Under the pieces are notes generated by a model. The model did no database searches, was not told where the DNA came from, and saw only the letters and a list, made by a program, of their open reading frames with translations. Positions 45,701 to 58,149 of a DNA stretch of 64,000 nt are shown here, in pieces. A program made the translations under genes and the position numbers. The stretch covers positions 16,791 to 80,790 of the forward strand of contig LLCB01000264.1 in the NCBI GenBank assembly GCA_001414345.1, written 5' to 3'. This stretch comes from Hymenoscyphus infarciens (taxonomy: Eukaryota > Ascomycota > Leotiomycetes > Helotiales > Helotiaceae). How positions within the stretch are numbered: position 1 is the first letter of the stretch; each line of letters opens with the position of its first letter.

Positions 45701-48700
45701 TGGTTCGTGCTTTCCCCGAATAACTTCGTCCAAGTGGGCCATCCCTATTTAGTCCCTCCCACAATCCCCACACACCTAGAATTTCTTTCATGAGCACAAA
45801 TAAGACATTTTGCTATCACATCAACGGTACCTAGGCTGGGGTACCACGGTTCGGCCACCGTAAAAGTGGAAAGCTACCCCTGCGGGGGAAAGTCCGACCA
45901 AGTTGATGATCAGAAAGGATGCCGACAGAGACGTACCGCGGGCGGGCGGGAACTCTTTTGCCAGTCTGATGTATTTTTTATTGTTTCTTTTGGCTGCATT
46001 GGTCATTTTTGGATGCAAAGAATTTGGATCTCGGAAAATAAGCGAGTGGTTCAAAGGGTATGTCGTCACGAAAAAAACGAGTTGGGTCTGGCTTGGCTCA
46101 TCTTGGGTCCCGAACTTGGTGACAGGCATGAAGAAATGGAGGGACAATGTGTCTGATAATGCAGTATCTTTTGGCATAATAGTTCTGCAACCAATTTGAT
46201 AGCTAGGTAATCTGTGCTGAGGTTCGGCACAGGCAAGCCCTCCAGCTGGATTTTCCCCCCTCTTTCACGATATGGGGACGATTGTGTTTCGATTTTCTGG
46301 GTGAGCAAATGAGAGTCGACCTGTTCGTGTTAATTACTTGGAGCTAAATTCCAAATTTCGTCGGAGTTTAGAAACTTCGTCTTCCCGCTCCTGCCATCGT
46401 CATCTAAAATACAGTTGCTCCTTCCCTAACAATGTACCAACACACAAAGCTTCTACCACCACTCAGTCTTGCCGAGCATGCCCGATCAATGAACTCAAAT
46501 AAGTCACAACCCAAACTTTCCATTAACACTCTGATGACAGCAGAGTCGCATTCAGCCCTTTTTTTAAATAAATTTCCGGCGTATTTCCGCTTGATACTTG
46601 CGGTTCAAGTTTCCGAAAATTTTTGCCTGGTATCGCTCGCATGATGATTACTTCCAAGTTCTGAGATGGTTGGCAAGATGTTTTACTCCGTCCCAAACCA
46701 TTCAATTAGCCCTTCATCAAATTACCCTGCTCATTAATTCTTCTACATAGAAAATGGAAAGAGCAGCTTTGATCTTCTCGCTCCCAACAACTTGTAAGTT
46801 CATTTTTGAATAGTCTTCTCCCTGCCAAGTTCTTTTGACAAATACTTGATCCAGCCCGCTCCATTCTTCCCTCTCATACAAGAACGGGGAAACCAAACTT
46901 CCAAAGTGACTTAGTTTCCTATCCGCTGCACCATTTTGATCCTGGAGTGGTACCAGGAAGGGAGAAGGATTTACTTGGAATTAGATCATGCGTCTGATGT
47001 TTCAAAGACCTTCGCAATAGCTCCTTATCTGGCTACTGATTTGATGCTCCTTGGACGCGTCGAGATTCATGGGGCAAGAAGCTCGAGTATTTGCATGAAA
47101 CTCAATTGCAACAAGTTTCAATCCAGTTTACGTAAATGCAATTTTCTTTGTTAAGACGCAGAATCATTTCCATTATTCGAGATTCGAACTCGTTCGTCGA
47201 GTTGATAAATAGGGGGGAAATAGTGGCAGGTCGTATTCACACTACCATGCTTCAATGACTATTTTCTTTTGTTGAGCTTAACTAATGGAGTCCAGATCTT
47301 CTCACAACATGTCGATGGACACATATTAGTTGATCTACCAAAATATCTTGCTGCGAAAATTTGAACCCGGGAAATTCGAGGCCTGTCACGTGACAGCTCT
47401 TATATTTGTTTCCCTTTGAAAGGGGCAATATTTTAACCGAGGATCATGGAATGTAGCATCAGAATTGATTGCATCTCGTAATTTTCAAAGCGTATCCATA
47501 TCACACTTATTTTGGTAGTTTCCAGGTTGTAGGCGGCTTGGAGTTTTGGTGAGAATGGGTGGGCAGGTGTTGATTGGGAGAAATTGGGCCGCTCTTTCCT
47601 CTGCTTCACGACTTTGGTGAAAATTTTTCATCACTCACCAAATATGCCGGGACACGGAAAACTGTGTTCTTCTCGGAATACTGAGTTGATCTATTACTTC
47701 ATTGAAGGTTTTTGTTGCAATCGGGGTCTCAATGTAGGTGGGAGATGGGCAAACTGCAGACAAAAATGCTACGAACAGTAGAGAGTCGCGAATGTCAAGA
47801 CAGAGTTGGTGATGTCGGACTGCATCTAGGGCGGGCGTTTAGGTTGAGAGGTGGTTATTGGCTTGCTGGTTTCTCATTATAGAAACGCTTTAGAAGAATG
47901 ACAAAGTGATTATTCGAAACCGACTCGCACAACAACCTATACTATGCGAAGTTGCTTAGAAAATAGGTGATTCTTCGAGATGCTCCAGTGCAACGACTTC
48001 AGTGAACACAATGAAGAAGCATCGTCAAGAACCTGATCATGTGTTGGTCAACGGCAAGAGCGTTCCTTCCTCCATCGACTCCTCAACAAAACCTAAACCC
48101 GTTCGTTTGGCTTTGGTACAAGTTTCCCACAGTTTTCACGGGGGTTCAAACTATTTGGGGAAATGGCGAGTTACTAAAGAACGGAATGATTCTCAGTGAA
48201 TAGCTTGTCGAATGCCTGTTCCCATAAGAGGGGGCCTTCGCCCGCCGCATTTCTCAACTTCTCCCCTTTCTCCTTCACGATATTTATTCAGCAGCCATTT
48301 TCTCCATATCACTACTTCAATCCTCTCTGCATCAACTGAAAGACGTAATTCTTCTGGGTCTTTTCGTATCCCTGTGAGAATCATGTCGTTACCACTTCCT
48401 TGCGAAAGGGGTTGGTTTCTAGCATAGGTAACTCGCATTCTCTCCTCTACCTTGGAAATGCTAATATCTCTGAAGATGCCTCTGGTAATCTAGCCCTAGA
48501 GGGAAACCTATCTTGCCCCACCATCCTTCCCCTCTTCCAACAAATTCAACACGGGACTCTCATGCCCGATCCAATCTTCTCACCCTTGTACTAGAATACA
48601 CTGGAGTCAATTATTGCGTCGGACTCTAGCCTCCGTAAACCTATCTAGTTTGTCTTTCGTTTTCCGGTACCTTCACCTCTCACACTAGCACCGTTGCTGT

Positions 48701-49030
48701 CCATTTTCCCTAACCATGATATTGCTTCATTCATTACGCCAGAATACTTAATTGCCCTTTATGCATTTTCTACAACCGCCATCCTTACTCGCGACATGAA
48801 ATCTCAATTAGTTTCAACTCAGGTTATTCTATGCCTCTTAAATTTGGCCTAGATACTATCACGGTGGTGCAATCTACCAACGAATCTTTAGAAGACCTTT
48901 CAAAACTTCATTCGTCTCGCCTTGGAGACAAACATCACTGAACCTCACTCTCTGACCTCACTTTTATTAATAATTGACAACCACCAAGCTACCTTCACAG
49001 ATACGGCATCTCGTACGTACCAAAAGTCGA
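42800..49030. other. Gene-poor region of ordinary composition
   Basis: About 6.2 kb with balanced composition and normal CA/TG content, but no frame longer than about 120 codons and no recognisable exon. A 99-codon plus frame at 45903-46199 has a hydrophobic stretch (YFLLFLLAALVIFGC) but no other support. The region may be an eroded gene graveyard too decayed to read. It contains the third copy of the short interspersed repeat at about 44.27-44.37 kb. Confidence 0.5.
44273..44373 (+). repeat. Short interspersed repeat, intergenic copy
   Basis: TTCCAATACACCTGGATTAA at 44273 matches the permease intron 3 copy, and GCTGGAATAACGAGAGCAAG at 44348 matches the intron 4 copy, in the same orientation. 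The two parts are about 50 bases apart here. Confidence 0.6.
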
Positions 49031-49037
49031 AAACGAC

Positions 49038-49145
49038 TAAATCGCAAATCGCAAATCACAAATCGCAAATCGCAAATCATAAAGCTTAGATTTCTAAGTA
49101 TATAGCCCTTTAGAGCTAAATCGTAAATCGTAAATCGTAAATCGA
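49038..49145 (+). repeat. AAATCGC/AAATCGT heptamer minisatellite
   Basis: Seven-base units AAATCGC, then a short break (GCTTAGATTTCTAAG), then AAATCGT units, sit exactly where ordinary sequence on the left turns into TA-saturated sequence on the right. The change from C to T at the last base of the unit fits RIP creeping in from the right. Confidence 0.8.
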
Positions 49146-52100
49146 TAAACGTAGATTTTTTAGAGGCTATTTAAACGTAAATCGAAATACTTAAATTAGT
49201 AATCTTAAAGCTTAAAGTAAGGGTATTTATAATTCGTAATACTTAAATTATAAAATTCAAGTATAAGTAAGAGTAGAAAGTAGAAGGTAATATAGTATAT
49301 ATATATCTATTAAATATATATATATTATAATTACTTACTACTTACTCTCTATTAATATATACTACCTAGTACTATACTAAATATAAGTATAATATAACTT
49401 TAAATCTATTATCTAAAATATTATAAATTATTAAAAGTAATATATATACTTAGTATAAACAATGATATTATATAAGTACTTAATAAACGAGAGAGGAAAA
49501 GAGATAATTAAGACTTTTAATACTATAAGTATAAATGTAATTTAACCTAAGAGTAAGAGACGCTAAGCCTAATTAGGCAATTAGTATATAATTAGTAAAG
49601 TAGTACTTAAAGTACTTAAATAATCTTAAATCATAATTATTTAAGTACTTTAGTAAAGAGAGTAAAAGGAGAGTAAAGGTAGTAAAAAGTAACTAAAAAG
49701 TAGTAATAAAATTAAAGTATTATAAATAATCCTCTTAGTATTTATACCTAAAGTATCTACTACTATATACTCTTACTTCTTATCTCTCTTCTTATTATAC
49801 TTGTTATATATAATCCTAACCTTTTTAGTAGTATAAGAGAGTTAATTAGTAAGAGTTATTTAAGAGAGAGTATCTCCCCTCTTTCTCTTTAAATTAAAGC
49901 TATTTATAGAAGCGATTATAGTAGTAGATATTATTTTACTTACTAACGTATTTATAGGTATAAGAGGAGTAGATAAGAGTAAATCGAAGACTCTCTTATT
50001 AAGCTCTTAATTAAGTTTTAATTACTCTTTCTTATTAATTAATTTAAGCTTACCTTTAGTAATAGTAGTATTAATATCTATATATAATTAAGTATTAAGA
50101 TCTCTTATAATTTGCTTATCTATATCTACTTATTATTATACTACCTTATCTACTCTCTCTAGTATATTTAACTTAGTAGGTGTTATTAAGCTCTTCTTCT
50201 CCTTCTTCTTATCTCTTATAAGAGGCGATAGCGAGTATAAGCCTAGAGTTAATACTCCTTTACTATTAGTATCCTCCTCTATATCTATATTTATATCTTT
50301 ACTTCTTATATTACTCTTAGAACTATCTCTAGAATTATTATCTCTATTATCTTCCTCTTTTAAATAAGTAGCGATAATTATAAAGCAGTCTCTTAAGTAA
50401 GTAGTAATAATTATAGATATCTCTAGAAGATTATCTAATTCTAAATCGTCTACTAATATTACACTTACTCTAGTACTAGTACTATCCCTTAGTAATAGTA
50501 TAAGCCTAGTATCTCCCTCTCTATCTTAAGCGTTATCTTTAAGTATAATAGGCTTATTATTAGGTACCTTAATAGGTGCTAAGAGTTAAAGTAGAATTAG
50601 TAGCTCTTAGGTATTCTATAAGAGCGTGATAAATTACCTCTTTTTAGAAGATTAGAGCTTATTATTAGTATAGCTATTAAATACTATATATACTTTATAG
50701 TACTTTTTATTAATAGGACTTTTTAGTAAATTAAAGTATTATATAAGAGCTTATATATTATCTACCTCCTTATAATCTATAGTATTTAATTACTTAGCTT
50801 TCCTCTTCTTAATAGTAACGTTTATAGCTAGAAAGACGTCTTCTACCTTATTAGTAAGAAGTAGTATATTAATAAGATCCTACCTACTAAGAGTAGAGAT
50901 TATATAGTAAATATCCTCTAAGAGCTTAATAGCGAACCTTTTAGCTTATATATTCTAGGGTACTAATTTAAAGTTAAATAGATCCTTAGAGTTACTAGTA
51001 GATAAGTAAGATACTTAAAATAGAAAGTTATTATTAATTTATACTCTAACTATCTTACTACGTTATACTATAGAAGTGTACATAATTATAGAGATACTCT
51101 TAGTAGTAGAGAAGTCCTTAGTACTTATTATATATATATAGATACTTTGGGACTTTTTAGGACCTAGACTACGCGATCTAGACTCCGCCTAACGTTAAAT
51201 AGTAATAAATAAATAAATAAATATATATATAGATATATAGAGCTACTTAAATATAGATTTTAGTAATAGAGATAGGCTTTAGTACTTTATAGGTTAGAGG
51301 AGAAGGAGCTAAGGAGCTTATACTAATTAGTAGTATATACTAAATTTAAGAGTACTACTTACTTTTAGCCTTTTTCTTATTAAGAATAAATCCCTTCTTA
51401 TATACTTTTGTTTTAATTATTTTAGTCTTACTAGAAGCTTTTATAAAGAAGGATTATCTAGCCCTAGTCTTTTCCTCTTAGATAGCTTACTCTCTAGTTA
51501 TAGCTAATTTATTCTCCTTTTACTTAATAATAAGAGTAGAGTAGTTAGTAGTAGAACGTTCTATAGTAGCCTCTTACTTTTTTCTAGACTCTATAATTAA
51601 CTATTATTTCTTCTTTTAGCTATTAGAGCTTTATACTATAGCTTTTATAGAGTAGTCTTTTACTTTTTATAGATAGTTCTTAATCTTATTATTAGAGAGA
51701 GGTGGCTTTTAAGAAAGCGTAGATATGTGATTTTTTAGAGTACTTACTAGGTTTGTTAGAAAGTAATAAGAGTATACTTTAAGCTTTAAACTCTTAAGAT
51801 AAGAAGCTTAGACTTCTAAGTATTTAGGAGACTAATATTAAGACATCTTAGCGTGTTTTTAGTATTATAGAGTAGCGGATATAGAGCTTTTAAAAGTATA
51901 AGTAAAAGTAATAGAATAAAAGTAGGAAAATTAGAGAACTATCTTACTTAAACTATATAACCTTCTATACCTTGCTTCTTACTTTTAATACTATTTATAA
52001 AGCCTTAATATACTATTCTAGTATATATTAAATAATTACTAGTTATATAGTATATTATCCTCTATAAAGGCTAAGACTTTGTTTACTATTCTATAAGTAT

Positions 52101-52421
52101 TTATAGAAGTAGGTGTAAGTAAGGCTAGATTAAAGAATATTCTACTCTAAGTAACTACTTAGAGACTAGCTTAGAAACCTTCTAAGGAGGTTCTAAAGAT
52201 AAGCGATCGACGCTAAGCCTAATTTGTAAATTATTTACTACTACTAATAAAAGTTAGTAATCTATATACTTAAAATAGCCTAAAAATATAATATTCTAAA
52301 TTTATTCTTTTACTTTTAATTTAGATATAGAATAGTATTATTTATATCTATAAAGCTAACTAGAACTTAATAGACGTAGAACCTATAATATTATGATTTT
52401 TTAAAGATTTAAAAATCTAAG
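49146..52421. mobile_element. RIP-saturated repeat block, left part
   Basis: The sequence is dominated by T, A and TA steps. Whole 60-base lines (for example 49321-49380 and 49981-50040) contain no CA and no TG dinucleotide. There are no open frames. The element types cannot be told; a TIR-like motif GACGCTAAGCCTAATT at about 49558 recurs at 52210 and, inverted, at 55370. Confidence 0.8.
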
Positions 52422-52426
52422 ATTAC

Positions 52427-52784
52427 TATAACAGCACGAAATACACACAACTACAGAAGAGGCATATGGGAGTGCGTTTGGCAGAATAACGTATGTAAAT
52501 ACTAGGCTCTGATACGAAAGAAAAGGCTAAACTAGCCTTTTCTAACTCTAGGAGAGTAGGCTACTATATATAAGAGGTTTCGGACGATATAAAAAGGGGT
52601 ACGAAACCGAACAACAATATACGTCGACTAATACAAAAGCTCGAACCCTACGAAGTACGTCTGAAAGTCTAGACAGACGTATAGACGTACGTAACCTTCC
52701 TAAATTAGATAATGCAAAACAACAACTACCGAAACACGGCATATGCCATGTAATCTCGGCTATACAGGACGGCATGCCGTTACA
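52427..52784 (-). repeat. 3' LTR of the retroelement
   Basis: This 358-bp repeat is the 3' LTR in element orientation. It adjoins the purine tract and carries a TATATAAGAGG-like box on the plus strand near 52564 that is mirrored in the other LTR. Confidence 0.88.
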
Positions 52785-52796
52785 TCCCCCTCTCTT
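52785..52796 (-). other. Polypurine tract of the LTR element
   Basis: On the minus strand AAGAGAGGGGGA directly precedes the 3' LTR start TGTAACGGC, the standard priming site for plus-strand DNA synthesis. Confidence 0.75.
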
Positions 52797-53213
52797 GAAA
52801 AAGACTCGTCCTCGAGTCTATCTATCTCTTGTCGTTCAGGGCTGAATCGGGATGGTGTAAGTGTTGTAACATTTGTCGTATTTGTCGTAAGCGAGAAGGT
52901 TAGGGTCTGAATCGTAGCTGACCCAGTTCGTAGATGCTTTGTTTATTATTGAAATTTGTCGTAAGCGAGATGTCGAGATAGGTTCCGAATCGTGACCGTA
53001 GATGCTTGCAAAGAGACTTCGTTTCCAATCCTTCAATATCAAAAGCAAGCATTCGCGTCCGCTAAAAGAGTGTTGTCCGATCCGTCTAGCAGTCGGAGAA
53101 AGTTCAAAGTAAAAAGTTCAAAAAGTTCAAAAAGTTCGGAGTAAAATCAGACAAAAGTTCAAAAGTTAAATTCAAAAGTTCAGAGTAGAGTCGGAAGTCG
53201 TTCAGTTGAGAGG

Positions 53214-54184
53214 CAGTGATAACTCAGTTAAGAGCTTACTTCGAGAGCGTACTAATTCGTATCCGATTCAAAGAATTTAAATGAAAAAAAGAAGAAAAGA
53301 GTATAAGTTCGTCTAAACTAAGGTCGGCGGGGACTTAGAGTGAAGTTGGAACGAAAAAGTTAATAATATCATAGACAGTAATAACTCAGCTAAGAGGTCA
53401 CTATCCTTTCAAGAGCGTACTAATTCGTATCCGAGTCGAATTTAGATGAAAAAGAACTTCTAGCCCTGCCAGAAGTGAAAAGAAAGTAAGAAAGACTCCT
53501 TACCGGAGTCGGTGAGGTTTCAACTGGTCAAAGGACTTAATGCCGAATTTTATCAAAGTTTGAAATTTGTTGTCCGAAGTCCAGGACAACAACAAGAGGA
53601 GGGGCAGTTTCGGCTGGTCAAAAGAGTTTGTTACCGAATGTTATCGTATTGTCCGAGTAACCAGGGACAACAAAAAAAAGGGGTGCAGTTTCGGGTACGA
53701 CAGCATCTAAGTTCAGATGTAGGTGTGTAGTCGTATAACTGTGTTGCTTAGGCCCGTAGGCCGCCTTGTTCTCTTTAAGGTACTTAAGGACTTATTCATC
53801 TTCCGATTTCGAAGAAGAGTCGCTGTCGGATCGTGGGGAGTTCGGAAGAGCTAAGGTGTGTCCCACATATAGAAGAACCGTTCCGACTTGGTATCTCTCC
53901 GAGTATGGCCGTACTCGAAAAGCGAACGTTTCTTCAGCGTAATATTCTTCTAATTCCACTTCCATCTTCTAATTTCAACTTCCATCTCTTTCAACCTTTG
54001 TACCGGCGGGGACTCGGTCCGTAACCGCAGTCTTTTTGAATGTTCGCTGGTAGAGGTTCGAGGGAAGTTCAGAGTAGAGTTGGATGGTGTTCGGTCAGGA
54101 TTGACAGCGATAACTCAGCTAAGAGCTCGCTTCTGAGTTTTGTCCTGATGGAAAGCGTATTTCGACCGATTCGTATCCGATTCG
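53214..54184 (+). repeat. Internal repeated motif of the LTR element (three copies)
   Basis: A unit reading GATAACTCAGCTAAGAG followed by GAGCGTACTAATTCGTATCC occurs at 53214-53269, 53376-53437 and, with an insertion, 54105-54184. A second pair of similar segments lies at about 53515-53590 and 53606-53675 (CTGGTCAAA, TGTCCGA, GGGACAACA). Confidence 0.75.
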
Positions 54185-54408
54185 AGGGAAGTGGTAGGAA
54201 GGCATCAGGGGCAGCGGTGTCCCTTAAGCGAAAGAGGTCTGAATTTGGGCTTTGAAAAGCAAAGGAGGGTTCGAATAAGGGTCGGATCGGTGAGAGTTCG
54301 GAGGTGGGGTGTTTTTGACTTCGAAGTTCGCTTATAATTTTGTTCTCCATCTCTTGGTTAACCGATCGTTTTGTCCTTTATGTTCTTTGCCCCTATCTCG
54401 TCCGCCTA

Positions 54409-54609
54409 TTATCCGCATATCGTCCGCATTTGAGAAGTCTCGCTTATCGTTTCGTCGGGATCTTCTAGGTCTTGGTGTGCGGTTGCGGGTCGGGTCGGAG
54501 AGGGTTTAGAGGGTTGTCTTTCGAAAAGGGGGGTGGCCCTGGAAGGGGGTTCAACGCCTCGTGGCGGAACAGGTTCGGAGAGACCTAAGGTCTCTCGGAA
54601 ATTCGACAT
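54409..54609 (-). CDS. Possible gag N-terminal fragment of the LTR element
   Basis: A 66-codon frame starts MSNFRETLGLSEPVPPRGVE and is rich in Pro, Ser and Glu. It is the first frame after the leader in the element's orientation, in the position and with the composition of a gag start, but it stops early. Downstream frames (54350-54069) are in another register. I see no zinc knuckle or capsid motif, so this may simply be a decayed leader. Confidence 0.3.
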   Translation of the reverse strand: MSNFRETLGLSEPVPPRGVEPPSRATPLFERQPSKPSPTRPATAHQDLEDPDETISETSQMRTICG

Positions 54610-54966
54610 GATGTCGATTTAGGGGGGGGGGGGTAAGAGCAGATTCGGAAGCCTTCGCGATGACTATGGTATGTCGACTTATTTACCGAACCTGTGTACA
54701 GCAGTCCCTGTACGGAGAGGGTTATTAGGATTCTAAACACTTAGTGTATTTAAATCCTGTGACGTATAAGACACGATTTTTACTAGCTGTCTAAAACCGA
54801 TACTAAACCCTGATATCACTGGCCGTCCGGGAGATCTCTAGAATCCCGGCTATTTGAGGATAATATCGTAATAGACCGATTCGGGCCTGAAGCGAAACAA
54901 AAGCGATAAAAGCTCGAAGAGATATTATAAATACCGTCACCGGCGAAGTAGAGTTTAGCCTTTTTA

Positions 54967-55324
54967 TATAACAGCACGAAATACATATAACTATAGAAGA
55001 GGCATATAGGAGTGCGTTTAGTAGAATAACATATATAAATACTAAGCTCTGATACGGAAGAAAAGGCTAAACTGGCCTTTTCTGACTCTAGGAGAGTAGG
55101 CTGCTATATACAAGAGGTTTTAGACGATACAAAAAGGGGTACGAAACCAAACAACGACATACGTCGGCTAATACAAAAGCCCGAACCCTACAAAGTACGT
55201 CCGAAAGTCCGGACGGACGTACGAACGTACGTAACCTTCCTAAATTAGATAATACAAAACAATAACTACCGAAACACGGCATATGCCATGTAATCTCGGC
55301 TATACAGGACGGCATGCCGTCACA
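54967..55324 (-). repeat. 5' LTR of the retroelement
   Basis: This 358-bp repeat is the 5' LTR. The sequence just inside (minus AAAAAGGCTAAACTC) is where a primer-binding site should lie, but it does not clearly match a tRNA end. It ends at a copy of ATTAC. Confidence 0.88.
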
Positions 55325-58149
55325 ATTACTAACTTTTATTAGTAGTAGTAAGTAATTTATAAATTAGGCTTAGTGCTAATAGTCGTAGTTAGTAGGTTTA
55401 CTCTACTAAAATCCCCTTCCTAAGTACTTAGAGAATTATACACTTATAACTATATCTATAACCTTATATAAATTACTTCTAAATTTAATTAAAAGTCGAT
55501 AAATATATCTATTCCTCTCTAGAGTTATATTAAGCCTTTTTTTATACTTGAAATATATAAATTTTAAGCTTAGAGCTTAGCTTATATTTAGTATAGGTTT
55601 ATTCCTAGTTTAGTATATCTATTTACTTATTAATTATAAATAGTAAAAGTAACGCTACTAGCTAACTCTTTACACCTTTCGTAGATAGTAATATATACTT
55701 CCTTTATTATATTACTCTCTATTAACGTTCTATTTACCTTAGCCGGTAGGTAATTACGATTATAGACTACTATAAAGTCTATAGTTAGTTAGTAGATTAT
55801 AATACTATAATTCTAGAGATACTATTATAGCTAAGAATATATATTAAGTATAAGGTTACTAATAGAGAGAGAGAGGATTAAGGATTTAGAACCTTACTCT
55901 TTAAATAGACTTAAAAGACTATCTTTTAGTAGACAACCTAGGATTAGAATTATTAGAGCCCTCTACTATAATAACAACGTTTAATACTATCTATTAATAA
56001 GAGAGCTCTATAAAGAAGGAGGCTTAATCCCGAGGATAAATTAGTAGCTCTTAGAGTAGATTAATTAAATATAAATTTATCTACTAATATCTATTCTTAA
56101 ATCTCTTTCTAAATCATCTTTAACTAGCGAGGTATACCTATTAGTTATATACTCTCTTAAATCCTTATCTAATCTCGTTAAACTATTATTATCTAACTCT
56201 TCTAATTCCTTATCTAAGAAGTCGCTATTATATAGATAATCTAGTACTATATTCGTCGCTTAATCGCTCTTACCTTTATTACTAAAGTATATACTAAATT
56301 TATCTTAATTAGCCTTTCTAGCTTTCTTTAATCCTTAAGCTACCTTAGAGCATAGCTCTTACTTATATACTCTCTCTAGCTTACTTAAGAGGCCTAATCC
56401 TACTAAATTACCTTCTTAGATATACGCTAATAATTCTACTCTTAAATCTAAGTACGCTATAGTATAAGTTTCCCTCTCTTTAGTATATATTATCTTATTA
56501 ATTAGTAGCGTATATTTATATACTAATAATTTTATTTCATACTACTTTAAGGTTATCTAAAGTAAATATATATTAATATCCTAATCCTTATATAATTTTT
56601 AAAGCTTAGTAAGCTTCTTAGCGAGCACCTTAATACTATAATCGTTTACTAGATACTCTTTACTTTTAGAATAGTAAAAGTTAGTCTATAGTACTCCTAG
56701 TACTCTATACTCTCGATTAGTATTAGTATAAATATAATAGCGATTTTATATATATATAAACGTTTAAAGCTTCTTCTAGATAATTAAAACATATATATAT
56801 AATATAGCGATTATATTAAGAAGGCTCTTTTTAGAAAATAATCTCTTTTTATAAATACTCTAGAAGTATATCTTCTACTTATTTAGAGACTCTTTTATAA
56901 GCTGTTTCTACTAAGCCTTAATACGTTAGTTAGCTATAGAAGTACTAAACTAATATAGGTCTAAAAATTAGTATAGCTTCTTACTACTTTCTATAGCTTA
57001 TTATTAACGAAGTATATAGTAAGCGTCTACTACTATTAGAGATTCTAATCCTTAATCTAATTATATATAGTATAGTATCTTTCTAAGACTACTTATAGTG
57101 TTACTATATTACTATAAAGTAGATACTACTATATTATTTAAGATACTATAATAGCTCTAAGAGAGAAATTAAGTATAGGTATTAATACTAGTATATATCT
57201 TAATACTAACGAACCTTAATTTATAATATCTATTAATACTCTATATAAAATTAGACTCTAGTATAATATATTTACTATAAGTATTCTTAATCTCTTATAA
57301 CCTATGATTATACCTCTCTTTATTAACCTTTAATAACGCCTTTTAAATCTTATTCTAGCTCTATCTTTTATCTTTATCTCTATTAATATTATAAGTATTA
57401 AGGTATATATAAAGGAACCTAAGACTGAAGCTCCTTATAGTACTAAAGTAGCTATATTTGTAAATCTTATACTAAAGAATAGCCTCTAGCTCTTTACGCT
57501 CTTCCTATATAAGGAACTTTTAATATTAAAGGCCTATCTTAAATTATAACCTTTAAAGCCTTTAAGGCTTAATTATAAAGCTTTTATAACTTAATATATA
57601 TACTATACTTGAATTAGATAATCCTATATCTTTGAAGAGATATACTACTTATATATATAAGATAGAAGTAGTCTTACTTTTTTTATACTAGTAAAGGTTC
57701 TACTCTATATTAATTTAGAGCTTAAGAGTAGTATTAGAGACGTTGATATTATACTTACTTTTAAGAATATTATATATCTCTTAAGTAGAGACTTTCTTTT
57801 AATATAACTCTTCTATAAACACTTTATATAGCTTTAAATTAATAAACTGACGTAGTATATTTAAGCTTTTATTATATACTTAAAATCACTCTTTTTATAC
57901 TTCTTACTATACTTAAAATTCTAGGATTATTATACTATAATACTACTACTAAGGATATCGTACTTTAATAGATACTTAGGGCTACTACTAGAGCTTATCT
58001 TCTTTCTTCTTCTATTATTATTAGTACTTAAATTTAAGAGAGAAGAGAGAGTATATATAGTAGTAGGATAGTACTTTCGAAGAAAGGAATAATATAGAGT
58101 AGTATTTAAAGAAAGAAGTAACTGATTTGATTTATCTTAAGAGGTTCTA

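Larger units (their letters stand above)
52427..55324 (-). mobile_element. Non-autonomous LTR retroelement, 2.9 kb
   Basis: Two 358-bp direct repeats (52427-52784 and 54967-55324) bound a 2182-bp interior, with the 5-bp target duplication ATTAC at 52422-52426 and 55325-55329. Read on the minus strand the LTRs run TGTRACGGC to CTGTTATA, and a purine tract (52785-52796, minus AAGAGAGGGGGA) abuts the 3' LTR at 52784, which fixes the orientation. The interior has no reverse transcriptase, integrase or protease text. It holds one possible gag start (54609-54409) and repeated motifs. The two LTRs differ at about 33 positions, all transitions by my alignment. Composition is far less TA-rich than the surroundings, so it is younger or escaped most RIP. 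Confidence 0.88.
52212..55376. mobile_element. Small inverted-repeat element split by the LTR element
   Basis: About 50 bases at 52212-52261 (starting GCTAAGCCTAATTTGTAAAT) recur inverted at about 55326-55375. Removing the LTR element and one copy of its target duplication leaves an element of about 265 bp with about 50-bp terminal inverted repeats, like a MITE. The LTR element inserted at the inner edge of the right arm. Confidence 0.6.

Noticed and set aside
45903..46199. A 98-residue plus-strand protein with a membrane-like stretch
   Set aside because: There is no conserved motif, no splice context, and overlapping frames of similar length run on the other strand; not enough support for a gene.
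47170..47200. A T-loop-like GATTCGAACTC suggestive of a tRNA
   Set aside because: No acceptor stem, anticodon arm or D-arm can be folded around it.
54627..54637. A run of about eleven G in the LTR element
   Set aside because: Probably a slippage-prone homopolymer in the leader; it needs no functional explanation.
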